A DNA stretch of 64,000 bases from Opisthocomus hoazin. Lineage: Eukaryota; Chordata; Aves; Opisthocomiformes; Opisthocomidae. The notes under the pieces were generated by a model that ran no database searches, was not told where the DNA came from, and was given only the letters and a program-made list of their open reading frames with translations. The DNA is taken from the NCBI RefSeq assembly GCF_030867145.1, contig NC_134454.1, forward strand, positions 69,794,308-69,858,307, given 5' to 3'. Positions 13,228-27,300 of this stretch are shown here, piece after piece. Position numbers and translations under genes: made by a program. Numbering within the stretch: position 1 is the first letter of the stretch; each line of letters starts with the position of its first letter.

Positions 13228-13975
13228 ACTGCTAAGGAAACTTAGCAGCCATAACATCAAACAGTCAGCTTATGCCATGGAGGGACGTGACAGGCAGAGT
13301 TCTTCAAGGGTCTGCATTGGGACTTGTGGTGTTCAAGAAATTCAAAGTGATCTGGAAACAGCAATGTGGTGACAAAGTTTGCTGATGCTTATTGATTCAG
13401 GGTAGTTGAAAAAGGCATCTTCAAAAATTTCTGGAGGACCTCGTGAGACTGAATGACTGGGTAATAACACACAGTAGAAATTCAGGGTAGACAATCATAA
13501 AGTCAGCCCCAAAGGAAAAAAAAAATAAAAATCCTAATTTCAGATGTCAGATGATGGCTTCCAAGCTGACCATTGCCACTCAAGAGCAAAATTTTGAGGT
13601 TATGATAAATAGTTCCATAAACACATCAGCTTAGTGCTCAGTGGCAGTCAAAAGAGCAAAGCGAATATTAAGAAATATTGGAAAAGGAACAGAGAATAAA
13701 ACCAAAAACATCATTATATCCCTGTACAAATCCAGGATGTATCCACAAATTGAATACTGTGTGCAGCTCCACTAATGTCATCTTCAGCAGAACACAACAG
13801 AATTGGGAAGCGTTCAGTGAAGGGACAACAAAGACACTCAAAGGTGTGGATCGTTTCCCACTAAGGAGCAAGAACTTCATTGGTTTATTGGACTCCTCAG
13901 TCCAAAAAAGAAACAATTGAGGAAGAAAATTATAGAGGTCCACAAAAGCATGACACCCCACAGGGACAGACACAG
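13228..13975 (+). mobile_element. Old CR1/L3-like LINE, 3' piece
   Basis: It begins with a decayed equivalent of the [11 protein letters not shown] motif region (about 13285-13325), then a FADD-region remnant (about 13375-13400). Next comes a recognisable block around 13640-13760 (remnants equivalent to AVKKAN, ENK, and LEYCVQ), and the gene-end block near 13915-13950 (IIEVHKIM-like). Many stops and indels show great age. It is in the same orientation as, and collinear with, the 11585-11749 piece. Confidence 0.72.
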
Positions 13976-16900
13976 AGCATCTGGCAGGCAACTCGGAAAA
14001 GGCAGTGGGGACTGGCTGTCCAGGAAGGGCATTGTAGCATCAATCATAGAAGGAGTAATTTGGCCAACCAAGGTCTGCAGGGAAAGCTAACGTCTCATTA
14101 AATCAAAAACTACAGTTGGGTAAAAGATGACAAATATCTGGGTTTGCCTATCCTTCTTCAGGTTATTTGGCATCTACCAGACTATACATCTGGCAAGAAA
14201 ATGTCTCTTTCAAAGCCAGCATTTAAATGTCTTAAGCCTTTCTGTTTTCCTAATGACTTGATTGCTTTTTTGTTCACAGAGCACAACTCTTGTCAGTCAC
14301 TGTACTGTCCTCACGGTGTCCATGTGCTGGCTGACTCCCAGATGATTTAGCTGAAGTGGAAATCCAAAAATACAGCTCTGCATATATACAAGCTGCAACT
14401 GTGCTGGTCCTTCAAACTGAGACTCACTTTACTTTTAACTGCATGCTGTTATTTTTTCCTAAGGCACAAAATACACATAGAAAGGATCCCCCTGCACACC
14501 CTTCTCCAGCTTATTGCATAAGGAACTGGAGCCTATGGCTCAACATTTTATATCTCTGCAGCACCTACTTTAGCATGAACACCTGTCAATGCAGGAAAAC
14601 CTTAGTCACCTCTCACTGAGTGTCTGTTCATCAATCGGAGATATTTTTAATTAAAAAAAAAAAAATTAAAACCCACAAAAAAAACAGGACGAGTGCTTCC
14701 ATCTGTAACACGAGGGCTCAAAGGGGTAAAGATAGCAGGGCAGTTGTATGTTCTTTTTTTTCTTGCAGACAAGAAGTACATGTAAGTGATATTACACACC
14801 AGTGTCTGTGCATCTATCTGTCCGTGTCACTGTGTTACAGGCTGATAAGAAAGCAATGCAGCAATCCGTAAGAAAGCACTGTAGCTGAGCTCTCATCTGA
14901 GCCGTATGCTATGATGGTATCTTCTCTGATTTACAGTCCAGCGCATTCAGTTCTTATTACATGCAGTCTGGAAGCACTCTACGTTTTCCCTTCTCCGTAG
15001 TAGCCCAGTGGAACAAGAGCTTTTTATCTCACCATGTCTCCCTTGGCCCTCCTGAAAGAAATATCTTTAACATAACAGAATGATACAGTGTCCGTTAAAT
15101 GCCAGGCTACTCAGTAGGAGCTATTTGTTCTCATGCTTATTATTCCATTATTGGAAATTAAATACATTTGCCATTTCTTACCTCAATGACATGCAGAGCA
15201 TGTCAGTAGAGCTCTGCCTATGTTGGCATCATCTGTGATAGCCCTGGAAGTCTTTTTCAGAAACAGCAACACCAAGACAGGGAAACAAGAACATCCTGAT
15301 AGAACCAGTGGAATTGCCAGAATGTGCACCGGGGACAGAGTCATTAACATGCTGCAGAATTAATTTCAGTCTGGAAATTACCCGTGACCTAAATGCCTCT
15401 TATAGATTACCAATTCTAATGACTTTTTGCCTAATGGCACATTAAAAGCAGTTTTTCATCATTTTTAATTAATTGCAGAAAGCAAACAAACATCCAAACA
15501 ACTGATAGCATAGCCTTAATTCTGTAAACAGAGGTATGTGTTTACTCACGTGAGTAGCTCTTTTAACTTAATGGATACAAAAAGCCCAGGAAACAAAGTA
15601 CATTCTTCAGCACTTGCAAAATCAAAGCCAAGGATCATCATCAACCTTTTTTCCTCACAAAGAAAAATCTGTCCTTTCTTTTTATTCCAGAGTGCCTGTG
15701 GTGGAGACTGGCTAATCTCTTTGTTGTGAGGTCAGGGTGGGTGAGTGGGAGTTACGAAGGAATGTGTGGAAAGAAGGAGAAAGAGAGTAAAGTAAACATT
15801 TCACAACAATCTCCAATGAAAGTTACCACAGGACATGCCAGCACTGCCAGATGTATTGGGTAAATATGAATTTCAACAGCTTTTCCTCAGAGATGTGGTC
15901 CTAGCTTGAAAAGTGACTCCATAAAAGTTGATTAGTTGTGGTTTGGGTTTATTGCATCTCAGCAGCTTCAGCCGAGATGTACCTCATTTAGTAGAAAAAC
16001 CATAAAGCAAACAAAATCCCTTTCTTAACTAAAAATTACTTCCCAGGAGGCATCAGAATGACATAAGACACAAATTTATCATATCCTGCCTTAGAACTAT
16101 TCCTGAAGTTTTATTAGTTTTCTTCCTTTCACATGCTAATTTGAAATCCATTGTTACTCTGAGGTTAAACAGCTGCTGTGCACAATTACAGGAATGACTA
16201 CATATCAGCAAGGTGCAGTGATTTTTATGCATATTATATACAAGTAGCTATACAGCACTGGCCCAAGATGTGAAATTTCAAGCAAGTAAAGAATACACCA
16301 CAGTTAAGTAAAAATCAATCATTAGGTATAGGGATTTAGAAAATGAATGCCTGGTTAGGGCTTCCTGGGACTGTAGCCCAGCAGATGAAAGCACATACAC
16401 TAACGTATTATCTGAACCAGAATCAACCACAGTAAGTTTCTGAGCACAAATATTTACTAGTTACATCTGAAGAGCTGATGTATCCTTCAGACCTGCAAGC
16501 CTTTATTCTGTGTTCTTACAACTAATTAAATATGTCAAAACTAGGTCCTTTCAGGTGAACAAATATAAACATAGGCTTATAAAAGAAACCGCAGGCCTAT
16601 TGCTTTAGACCTTGTTAATGAAGGGGAATAGTTTGGCGGCCTGGGAAGGTATTTCAAGAAAATACCCAATGCAAGCTGAATGCTGGTCTGCATACAGTTA
16701 TTGGCCTTTGCTCAGTCAAAACTGCTTTTGCTACCAGTTATTATGGTAGAGCAACGATGGCAACAGCTAAGTCCTCAGATATCCCTGAATGCAGTCTTCT
16801 GTCCATTCAGGTCAGGCTGCTAGTGCAGCTCGGGAATCTCACAGGTCCCTCTGCCCCTGCCAGGAAGAGCTTGTTAGCCAAGTGTCAGGGCCAAGTCTCT

Positions 16901-18303
16901 TTTATCTACCATCTGCCTTGGACGGGAGGCTCCCACACAGTGTTTTCCGTCTCTACTCCATGTTTCCATTCTGTTTCTCTCTTCCACAGACAAAAAAGAT
17001 TAGCAGACCTTTGCTGTGAAAAGCTCAAGTCAGCCAAAGCATGGCGATGCGCAGAGGAAAACAGAGCAAAATCCACAAGGAGCTCCCTGTAGTTTCAGCA
17101 CAGACCCCTGGCCTCTGCCTGAGCAGTGCACGTCAGCTCACACTCACACTGTGGGAGAAAACTATTATTAAGCCTGCAAAGTCAGTACGTGCAAGGTGGA
17201 GAACACCAGAATTAGAGTTGCATTTGCAATGTAGGTGGGACACGAATGTTTTTTCCTAGCCAAGACAAGTCTGATGTTTTGGAATTGTTTCTCAGCTTGA
17301 TTTGAGGTAGAAGCCGACATTCTGAAAACTACTATTGCCTTTGTAATGGTTGTCTTTTAACATTTTCAGAACGTTTTGTTCTGGTTTTGCCCTTTTCATT
17401 TTATGAATTCTTTCATGTAAACTAAATCTTTGGGGTGAAAAATGGTTTTGTACCAAAAAAAATATAAAAAAATACAACACTTGTCCCTAAACGAAAAGAA
17501 AAAAAAAATGACAATTCTGGACAATTTTGAAGTTTTTACCCAAAACTATCTGATTGGATGGTGCTGTTAAACCAGCCCTTCCCCTACAAATGTTTTTGCT
17601 TGATCAGCATTTCCGATTGTCCTCGTGGAGGACACACCCTCATGTCTTATTTACTGCCCACTATTCAAACTGCACTCAAACAACACACTCCTGCTGAGCT
17701 TTGCTGTGGCATTCCTCATCCACACTGCCCCTTCCCAGGCTCCCCAGGACTGCTCCAGACCATTCTGCCTGACCTTGCCCAGCTGTGACCCCCCTCTTCT
17801 CCACCACACTCAACAGATTCTTGCCCCAGTTACATCTTTTCCTTCAGCACCAGTTTATAGCCACTGTTTCACTTCTCTCTGCTCATCACAGGGGTATTTC
17901 CACCTCCAAGACCAGGCTAAACACCTCTCACTGGGCTTGCTGTTCCCAGCCACTAAGTCTCTTCCCATCCAATGTTCCCAGCCTGCAACTCACAGGCAGC
18001 CATGGGCAAAACATTCTCCACTCTCCACCGACCCGCTTCAAAAATAAATACATACACGAATCGGCTTAAGACAGACCTCTGACACACGTAATTTCAGCCC
18101 ATGCAGTTAAAGCCTGTCAAAACAATAAGAAACTCAAAAGTCTTCTAATGGAAAGCACTAAGCAGCCTTCATAAATAATGTATTTTTTTGCTGCTGAAGG
18201 AGGAGACAGGCTTTCTACAATACTAACCTGACTCCCCTTCTTAGAAGGCAATTTCCCACCTCTTACCTCTCTCCCCACACCTGCCCATTTTGCCTCTTCC
18301 CAC
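13976..18303. other. Intergenic, no gene recognised
   Basis: Mostly unique-looking AT-rich sequence. The part 17550-18065 is strongly depleted in G on the plus strand, which leaves overlapping open frames in all three forward frames. None resembles a protein family. Confidence 0.6.
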
Positions 18304-18378
18304 ACAGAATCACAGAATCACAGAATAGTAGGGGTTGGAAGGGACCTCTGTGGGTCATCTAGTCCAACCCCCTGTTCC
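18304..18378 (-). mobile_element. CR1 3' tail, minus strand
   Basis: The plus strand shows repeated AGAATCACAG units, then GGTTGGAAGGGACCTCTGTG and the complement of the GGACTAGATGACC block. This is the 3' end of a CR1 in reverse orientation, truncated to about 75 nt. It matches the tail of the copy ending at 13227 almost base for base, so it is the same subfamily. Confidence 0.92.
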
Positions 18379-21300
18379 TTCCCACATTTTAGGCAAATAG
18401 CAGGTCTCATCAGAACAGGTCAAGGCCTGGCTGACTGTCCTCCTCCATGGAGGAGGAAGTCATTGTGCCATTGCAAAGGCAAGGTCAGCTGTCCAAGAAG
18501 CCATGGCAAGTGATGTCAGCACTTCTATCTATTCTCAGTTCATGGCTTTTTGGAATGTAAACTAACTTATATTTTACCCAGCAAGATTAAGAATTCCTTT
18601 GCTTTTAAAAAGAGTCTATAAAGCAAATAAATATCATAGGCAGAGGTTATTGGTGGTGTGGTGTCCAGAGATGTATTATTTAAAGCAATGGCCCTGGGTA
18701 GGTCAAAGAGTCCAAATCTCAAACCTGCCTACAGGTTCAAGCAGCTGGAAATCAAGCTGCTGTTGTGGAAAGCGGAATTACTGCAGGGAGGGGACACACA
18801 GCGAGCAGGACTGGAGAGGCCTCTTGCACTGCTGTCCACCAACACCGGCATATGCTGAATTCACTGGTTTTGCCCAAGGAAAAGAGATCAGCCTCTCCTG
18901 GTGCATGGCACAGGTGAGACACCATTACTGTCCTCCCACATGTGTATAATATCTCTTCCATATTACAAGCAGAAATGGGGGGGGGGAGAAACACACAAAG
19001 AAATTTGTACATTTGCCACCAAGTCACTTGTCACAGGGGCTGGGTGATTTTTAGTACAACAGTTAATAGCAGAAGCATCCCAGAAGTAGCATGCAGTAAC
19101 CAAAGTGAGTAAGAGCTGCAGCTCACATTGGAGGTGCTCAGTTTCCCATGCCCGATGCCACTCAAGCTACTGCAATGTCTGATGCAGGTCTGAGGGGCCC
19201 TTTCTGCCCGGTACCAACAGATCGCAGAGCCAGAAGTCATCCTTGGCAGTCCGCAGAGATGGCGGCTGGGAAACCTGGCAAAGCAGAGCAACGCCTGGTC
19301 CAGCGGGACACCGGCAGACTTGTAGCCTGTTCATATTGCAACGTGCTCAATGAGCAGCTCACAGGTTCCTGCCAAAATGTGACGGCAGCACATGAGCAGG
19401 AAGCTCTGCGGTCTGGCAAGGGCTACACCGCTGCCAGCCACCCTTGTCTGGGAATACAGCAGCACTCACTGCAGCACAGCTGGTGACCTGGCACTAGCTA
19501 GCAGACAAGACTGCTCCAGCAGCTTCAAAACTGGCTGTTATGTTCATTTAAAGGCCTCCCCGGGGGTGACAGATAAGAAAAATAACTACTCTGGGCTATT
19601 GGTTATTGTCTGATTTAATTAAAAAGCTGCATAGTTGTATGCTGATAAATACGCAGACAATGCTATGCATCCACAGAAGTTGCTGGCTCCCACACCTTTT
19701 TTTCCACTTTAGGAGGGTATTAGAAGCACATTTGAACCAAACAGTTCATCACCTCTAAAAGAGAAAAGATACTACTTTGGTTCATGAACTAGGTCAACAA
19801 TTGCACAATAAAAGCATGCCAAGGAATTGTGAGACCCTGATATATCTACCAAAGCCCTGAAACTCAGAAAGGGTCTGTTCACCTGGAATTAGGCTTGAAA
19901 ACAATTTCCAGTGTACAGTTCTGCAGTAATGGCCATCATCTAGTAGTGATGGAAGTTCTTGTGATGAATTTCAGGGCTGAGATACATCAAAGATGAAAAG
20001 GTAGCTAAGCAGCAAGAGTAGTGTGTTACAAGAAAAAAAATTGAGTGTAGAGACTCAGCAAGGTGCAAGCTTTAAAGCAACACCTATGCTTTGCATCGAG
20101 CCTAGTATGCACCTCAACCAGGGCAAAATAAGAGATGAGTGCAAACAGTATTTACAAAACAAGGTAACCTCGTAGAATACATTTCCAATGGTTCATTTTC
20201 ATTACTAAGCCTAAAGGCTTGCAGGTAAATGTTTTTTTTTTTATGGAGGACCAGTCTCCAGGAGAGCAGGACTTAGATCCTGCATCCATAAAAGACTCTT
20301 GCACATCTTCCACCATCCTGCTCCCCGTCCAGCCAAGCACAGCAAGCAGTAGGGTCACTCACGGATTCTGGGAGGCTGGAGCGGGGCCAGATGGGAGCAA
20401 ACCATCACCTGGCACCACACAACAACAGACTGAACGAGGCAACTGATGAGAAGCAATGAAAATCAAAGGCTAAATAAAATCTAGCAAACATAGAAGTAGT
20501 CTTGTTCCATTCCGCTGTCTGACAGCAAGCTCTCACCTGTGCTTTCTCCCTCTTCACAAACACAGTTGTTGCATTTAAGGAATTGCCCTATGCTGTCTGT
20601 CTGTCCTCTGCCTTCCCACCACATATTTCTTCTAATCACCCTGTTCGCATAAATTGCAAGGGGTGCTGACTGATTTAGAGGAAAAGCAGAGCATATTAGA
20701 ATCATTAAATTGTCTTTGGTTTGTTTAATGTTTTTTAACTACTTCATTGCGTAATATTAAAAAGTCTGGGTTTGAGCCCATTAGCTCAAAACAGCAGAAA
20801 ACAAACAAGCAATGAGCTTTGCCAGGATAAGATGCACACTAAAGACCATTTAATTTCCAAACAACACGCTATTTGTACGTGCTTGGTGTGCTTCCTTCTG
20901 GCTCAAGTCATTTTCAGATCACGTTGGTGATTTATGAGATGCTACACTTACGGGTCATGCTAATGTGAAAGTACTTCGAAGAGTCTCAGCTGCACAACAA
21001 TCTCTTTTCTGCAAAAAAATACCCAAAAAAGTGCCACAGGAATTGTATGTAAACAGATTGTCTGAAAGTCAGGGAGACATTTTACAAAATGGGCCAAGCA
21101 AACAGATCACAGTCACCAGAAGAAGCAATTCCACTCTATTCTCAGAAAAAAATCAAATAGGTTTGGGGTTATTTTTCTCCAATTTAATGAGCTGAATCAG
21201 CTCACTGAGGGGTCAAGAACATCTGAGCCAATTCAAGGGGGACTGGAGCATGGAAGACCACACAGCCAGCATGCAACTGCCCCAGAAGGAATACCCTTTC

Positions 21301-24300
21301 CTGAGTGCAATGACCTGATAGATTGCCTCTGCCAGTGCCATGAAACTTCACCCCAATTTGTATCTTAACCCCAGGTTAGCAGAGATAAATATGGCCAGTG
21401 AATGGATGAAAGATAAGGGGGTTTCTTCCTAACAGGATTGTCTGGCTGATCCAGGAGGATGCTTCATCACACAGCACCAGAAGCTCCCAGGCAGAAGGAT
21501 CAGCACAAAGCTAGGATTTCCTGGGCAGTGTTTAACGCAAGTAACTTCACAACCACCGCTGCCACACCATAGAGGCATACAGCAACAGCTATCATGCTCG
21601 CGTCCTCTCTGTGAAATACCATTTTTGAGAAATATGATGAAGGGAGAAAACTAAATTGGCAGTAAGTTTTTGAAGGTGTCTGTGATGCACATGATTATCA
21701 GCATCAGATTGTAAATCCTTATGGTCCTTTTTAACAGTTTAAACCAGTGCCATTTCGCTGTTTGCTGGTATAAAACGCCTAGAGTAAAACCAACAGGAAT
21801 CACAATGGCACAAACTAGCATCGGAGGTGCACAACAGGACCTATCTGGGGAAAAAATTACACTATGAATTCTCAAATTAACATAACATAAACACTTTGTA
21901 ACTGCAACTGAATTTATCTTTGTAGTTGCATAAGGTGGAACTCTCCTTCCCCAACTCAGCTGGTGCAGAAATTAAGACTCACTGATCAATATTTGAGAAG
22001 GATCCCACGACAAGACATTAAGCTTTTCAAATCCAAAATTAGAAAATTATGCTTTTATAGGCATATGAGACTTGACCTTGGCTCTTTATGATCCAAGTAT
22101 GCTTTGCAACTGAACATTTTAAGTCACACAAAGAGCCTTTTTGGAACATTGTTTTCCTTCTCATAAATGGCAAAAGTGTCACTTGCTGGCAGGAGTCTAC
22201 AGCCTATACATTTCACACAAACATACAAACTTTGAAAACTTATGTAGAAAAAAGACTTAATTTCAGTGAAAACTCTTCAGATTCTTTCCTGTCATCCTGC
22301 AGCTAGTAAACAAGACTCAGCATGGATCATATTTTACAAAGAACCCAACGCGGTTCCCAGAATCCACCTATGTAAATAAGAAAAACAAAATAAACAGAGC
22401 TCCCCCCGCTTCCAACATTCCAAGAAGCATGACAGAAAAAAAGATAGTTTGCAATTTCCTATGGAGATTTGCTCATTTGTATAAATCTTGTGGATAAAAG
22501 ATCCATTTCTGTGCTCTTGCTCCCATGTTTTCTGCCTCCTGGAAAAGTGACAACTCTCCAGCCAGGATTTCTGGCTGTTTATATCCACCTCATGATGCCG
22601 TTAGAGGTCAGATAGCTCTCAATGTGCCTGCTATAACAACAAAACTGAAGTTCATAACTAAACAAATGCACATGGGACAAGGCAGAACTAGGGAAGGACT
22701 CATCAGCACGTGTTGTTGGCTTGCAGGAGCTGGCCTAACGCTGTGCTTCAGACTCATTTCAGACTCCTGTGTCTGGTTCCTACCATCCCTTTCAACTCCA
22801 TGCTCTGGCTGGAAATTAGACTCACTTTGCTTTGTAGGGGGAAAATAGCATGGCAAGAAACAAACTTGAGCATCCTAAAGCACTATCTCCAGGATTATCC
22901 AACTCAAATTTAAAAAAAAACCAAACCAAATATTAGATATTTTGATTCAGCAAGATCTTTAATAATCTTTGAAGTCTTTGGTTGTCCTGTGGGTTGGGAC
23001 CCACAACCAGATTTCAATCTTCTTTCAATCATCTCCCCCTATGAAAACAGATGTAACTTAACACAAGACTGTCCAAAAAGGAGTAAACTGGAAGCAAAAG
23101 CCAGAAACTCCCAGGATTTACTAGAGCTGAATCACAGAATTCAGTTTTCACAAACACCAGCATATCCTTGCACCCTTTCGCTCTCCTAAAGCATCTCCAA
23201 ATAATTTTCATCCATAGACTTCAATGGTCTCTCTCCTCTTTATCTGACTTCATGCTGTACTGTAATTTTCCTATTGATGCTGGCTTTCATTCCAAGCAAA
23301 CTATTTTAAGAACCTCAGACCTTGAAATGGTGGCAGGATGCCCACAGCATAAAAATCAGTGCACCCTTCTAAAGCCCAGTAATGCTAATCACAAGCATGA
23401 TAGAGTCCAAAAATGTCATAAAGTCAACTCAGTACAGAAAACTGAAGTTGTTGTTATGAACCCAAACCTCATCAGTCCTACCCATAAGAACAATTTGGAC
23501 TAGGTCCACCTGAATACTCTGCCTCCTCCAGCAGCCGGGAGCAGAAGTATTGGTGCAAAAAGAATGGCACCATAGTGATACTTCCTTGGGACTTCACCTC
23601 AGCTTCCAAAATTTTGTACCTACTGGCTTCCTGAATTAGGGTTTGTATATTCAGTCTATATCTATTAATTTTCTTAAGGCCATCTTGAACAATTTTGGCT
23701 CTGCTGTTACTTCCTTTGCTCCAAAACTTCGCCAGGTTGCTTTCCTATTGCTATGACAGCAGACAAAAGGCAAAGCTGGATTTCCATGGCTTCACCCACA
23801 GTGAGCAGAAAAGAGAAGCAGCATGGGGAAGTGCAGTGGAGACACAGCCAGACTGCATGGATGTGAACCAAACCAGCATAGTTATATTGGCTACCCTGTC
23901 TCATGTTCTTTGAACTTCTAGGACTTAGTTCTGCACCTTGTTTCTTCACTTTCATGTGGGTGAGAAGCCTGGCAGGAGAAGAGAGAGTCAAAGACTCTCA
24001 TTTTGCTGTGAGACTTGGCTGAGTTTTGTGGTTCCAGGTGAAACCTGAACAAAAGGAAGAGAGCCCTAAATCATGCACCCCATGCGCTTCAGATATCACT
24101 GCTAACTTTTATCCTAACCAGTGTCAAAACAAGACTGTTCAGACCTGGTAGAAGAGGATGAGAACTCCTCTGCTTCATTCTGTGCTTGGAAGAAGAGGGC
24201 GAAGAAGGGGAGGAATACCCACTCCCACAACTCTGACCCTGGGTCCCTGTGTCGCTCCAAACTGTTGTCACCTAATTTAATATCATTGCAGTTCAGATGA

Positions 24301-27300
24301 GCATATGCTGGTAAACAAAGCAGCAATGGAAGGGCAGCATCCTGTTTACATTTCACTGCAAGATGATTCATTTATGGTTCTTCAGCAGGGCAGAGGCTGT
24401 AATCACGCAAAAGGTCAGCAGTTTCTGCTAGGGCTTTTGCATTTAGTCAGATAGTGTTTAGGTTAAAAAAAAAATCCAGTGTTGATATAACCCTGCTGGA
24501 CATTCTTCATCCTTCCTGGAAATCAAGAGTTTGACGTAAATGGAACTTCTTTAATATAAGGTATGGAAAATACTCCCCACGTTTCAAAAGAAAGTTGATT
24601 GTCTTTGAGCATAACAAATGTAAGCCACCAGCGAACCGTACCTTCTGATGGATGCTGGCAACACACCTTCTCTTACAGATCCCCAAAACCACCATTGCCA
24701 GACTTGCAAGGTGAAGGAACAAGAAATCACCCTGAGCATTAATGGCATCAATTAAATGAGGCTGGGGAAGCTCTGTCTTTGTTTGTATAAAGAATTACAG
24801 ATGAACAAATAATCTAAAGCACTTGCCCTTTTACTATAAAGCAGATGGCCTGCAGGATCAGCCATTTAACTTCAGCATTAAGATATCGAACAACACATCC
24901 AGCACAGTAGGAGCTAATCAGTTTCTGATGAGCTATGATTTCTTCATGCTTAGTGTTTGCCTGAAATCTCATCTTCCACCCCAATCACTGAGCTTTACCT
25001 TTCACATGCATTATGTACAGGTTCTAGTGGTGTGGCTTCACTGCGAAGGTAACACCGCACTTGCAGGCAATGCTTGTCCACAGTCTCTGCAGGAACACAC
25101 TTTATGAAGTCTGTGCACAAGCTCACAAATAAGCTATTGATTTAGAAGTTGACACTGGCTCTCAAATACAGCAAACCCTCACAAGGCATGTCCTCTTCGA
25201 ACACTAAACTTTGCTCACCAGAATACACACGAGGAACAACGTTCCCCCATTGTTGGAAGAGTCTGACCTTACAGTGCTACATGATTTATACTACAATCAA
25301 ATAAACACAGCCTTTGAGAAGGTTAGAGCTACTTACCGCTTTCCAAATACTCCCTCACATACGCGCTTGCAAGTCAAAGATGTCCTCAAATCAGTAGCTA
25401 CTTCAACAAGCCCTCGAGGAACTAGGATGTAATTATTACAGCACCAGCTCCTGATTAAGGACTTCTTTGAAAAAGGGCTCATTAATTTGCATGCATTTCT
25501 GATTGACTGTGATGGAAGGGAGCCAGCAGAGAGTTATGCAGGGCACTAGTTACCCTACACAGTCAGATACATATCCCTAAAACCTCAGATCTCTCCTCTT
25601 CTTGCTGGCCTAATTCATACTAACAGTTCTGTGCAAGTCTACCCAGATTGTAAAGATGTTCACAAGAAATAAAGCGATTCAGCAAAGTCTGACCTGTTTC
25701 CAAAGACTGCACAACAGGAGGGAGGAAGGCCAGCATGGCTGGGAAAATAAATGCTGCCAGTTTTCCATTCTGTTCCACTGCTATATAAAATACAGCCATC
25801 TTATAGCTGTACAAAATGTAACACTGTACAACTGTTAATATTGTCTTAAGGATTTCTCAGAAAAATGTGAAAATAACTCAATTTTATGAGTACATTTTAA
25901 TAAGCAGAAAGATTTAGTTACAATTTTACCTGGACTGTGAAAAGGGAAGTCTGTAAGTTTTATAAAAGCTAGGGGTATGCAATTGAATTATCACAGCACA
26001 GTTGGCCAGGGTTACGCTGGAAACCAGAAGAAAGGTAGCTAAAAGTACCGCACTACTTCAGCAAGACGAAGGTCACTGTAACAGGAACAACGGGAATGAC
26101 AAATGCACAGAAGTACACAGGCCAGTTACCTGGCAACATTCCCCAGCATCTGCTAATGGTACCACAAACCCGCAGCAAGGATGGAGCCCCGCCTGCAGAG
26201 AGGCCCAGGTGCCAAGAGAAAAGTCTCCATCTTCAGTTCCACCATTGACTCCAGCTCATGCAGGAGCGGTCACTTTGGCTGCAGTTTCCCACGCCTCTGT
26301 ACAGCTGGTGGGAAGCACCTACAATGTCACTTTGAAGACGATACGTACCCTAGAGCTGACTCTGTTTTGACAGAGCATTCTATGAAAAATGGGAAAAAAG
26401 TTGTGCAGGCACGTCAGGAAGGCTCATGTTCTTCATGTCGTGCCACAGCAGAAGCACAGGGCTAACATGTTTGTACTCACAGTTACTTCTGCACTTCTTC
26501 TCTTCGTATAATATTCATTATTTCAGGTCAGACGCTGGTGTTGCTTTCAAGTGAGTGGCACATCTTCCACACAAAATCCTTCATGTTCTTAATTCCAGGG
26601 ACTTATGCCCTCAATAAATGGTTGCAAGCTGTTTGGGTGCAATAGGTCTCCTCTCTTCCTTCTTTGAAGAGTGTTTGACATTACCAAGTCTTAGGGCACT
26701 ATCACTAACACACAAGCTTTTCACCTGCTGCTACCATTCATAAGCTTTTTCCTAAACTCCAGAAAGTTTTTTGTCTTGTTTTGCTTTCCTAAATAACCAC
26801 TTGCTTGTTTGTCTTGGCAAAAAAATATTCTTATGTTCCCAGTTAAACTTTCAAGAACCTGAAGGAATCCAAAAGACATCCACCTTTTTTCTCCATAAAC
26901 TCAAAGTGATCCCATCAGCAGCTGGTACCACTCTTCTGGAGATGAGTTACACAGCTCTTCCCAAGGACCATTTCTGCACCTCTCCTCATCCCTAAGGATC
27001 AATTCTCACTCCTGACAACAGAGTACTGTCTGATATCTAGACCCTGGAGAGCAGTTTCATCAGCAAAAGGACCACCTCTGAGGTGGACAAATGCCAGGTA
27101 TTCAGGCCTTTTAAAACTTTCCCTACAAACCTTGCACAAAGACAAAGAAAAGCTGTTTCCTCCACCTTCCTATCCATTTCGCTTCCAGTTTGCTTTCCTT
27201 GCTCTGTTCTGAGTGCTTTGACACTGGTGATAAACGGAGGAGCGATAGCAGTGAACTCGGGCAGCGCTCTGCTGTCAGTAGATATTCAGCACCTAGCAAG

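Noticed and set aside
17625-18047. 140-codon plus-strand frame
   Set aside because: Explained by G depletion, which removes most stop codons; other forward frames are open too.
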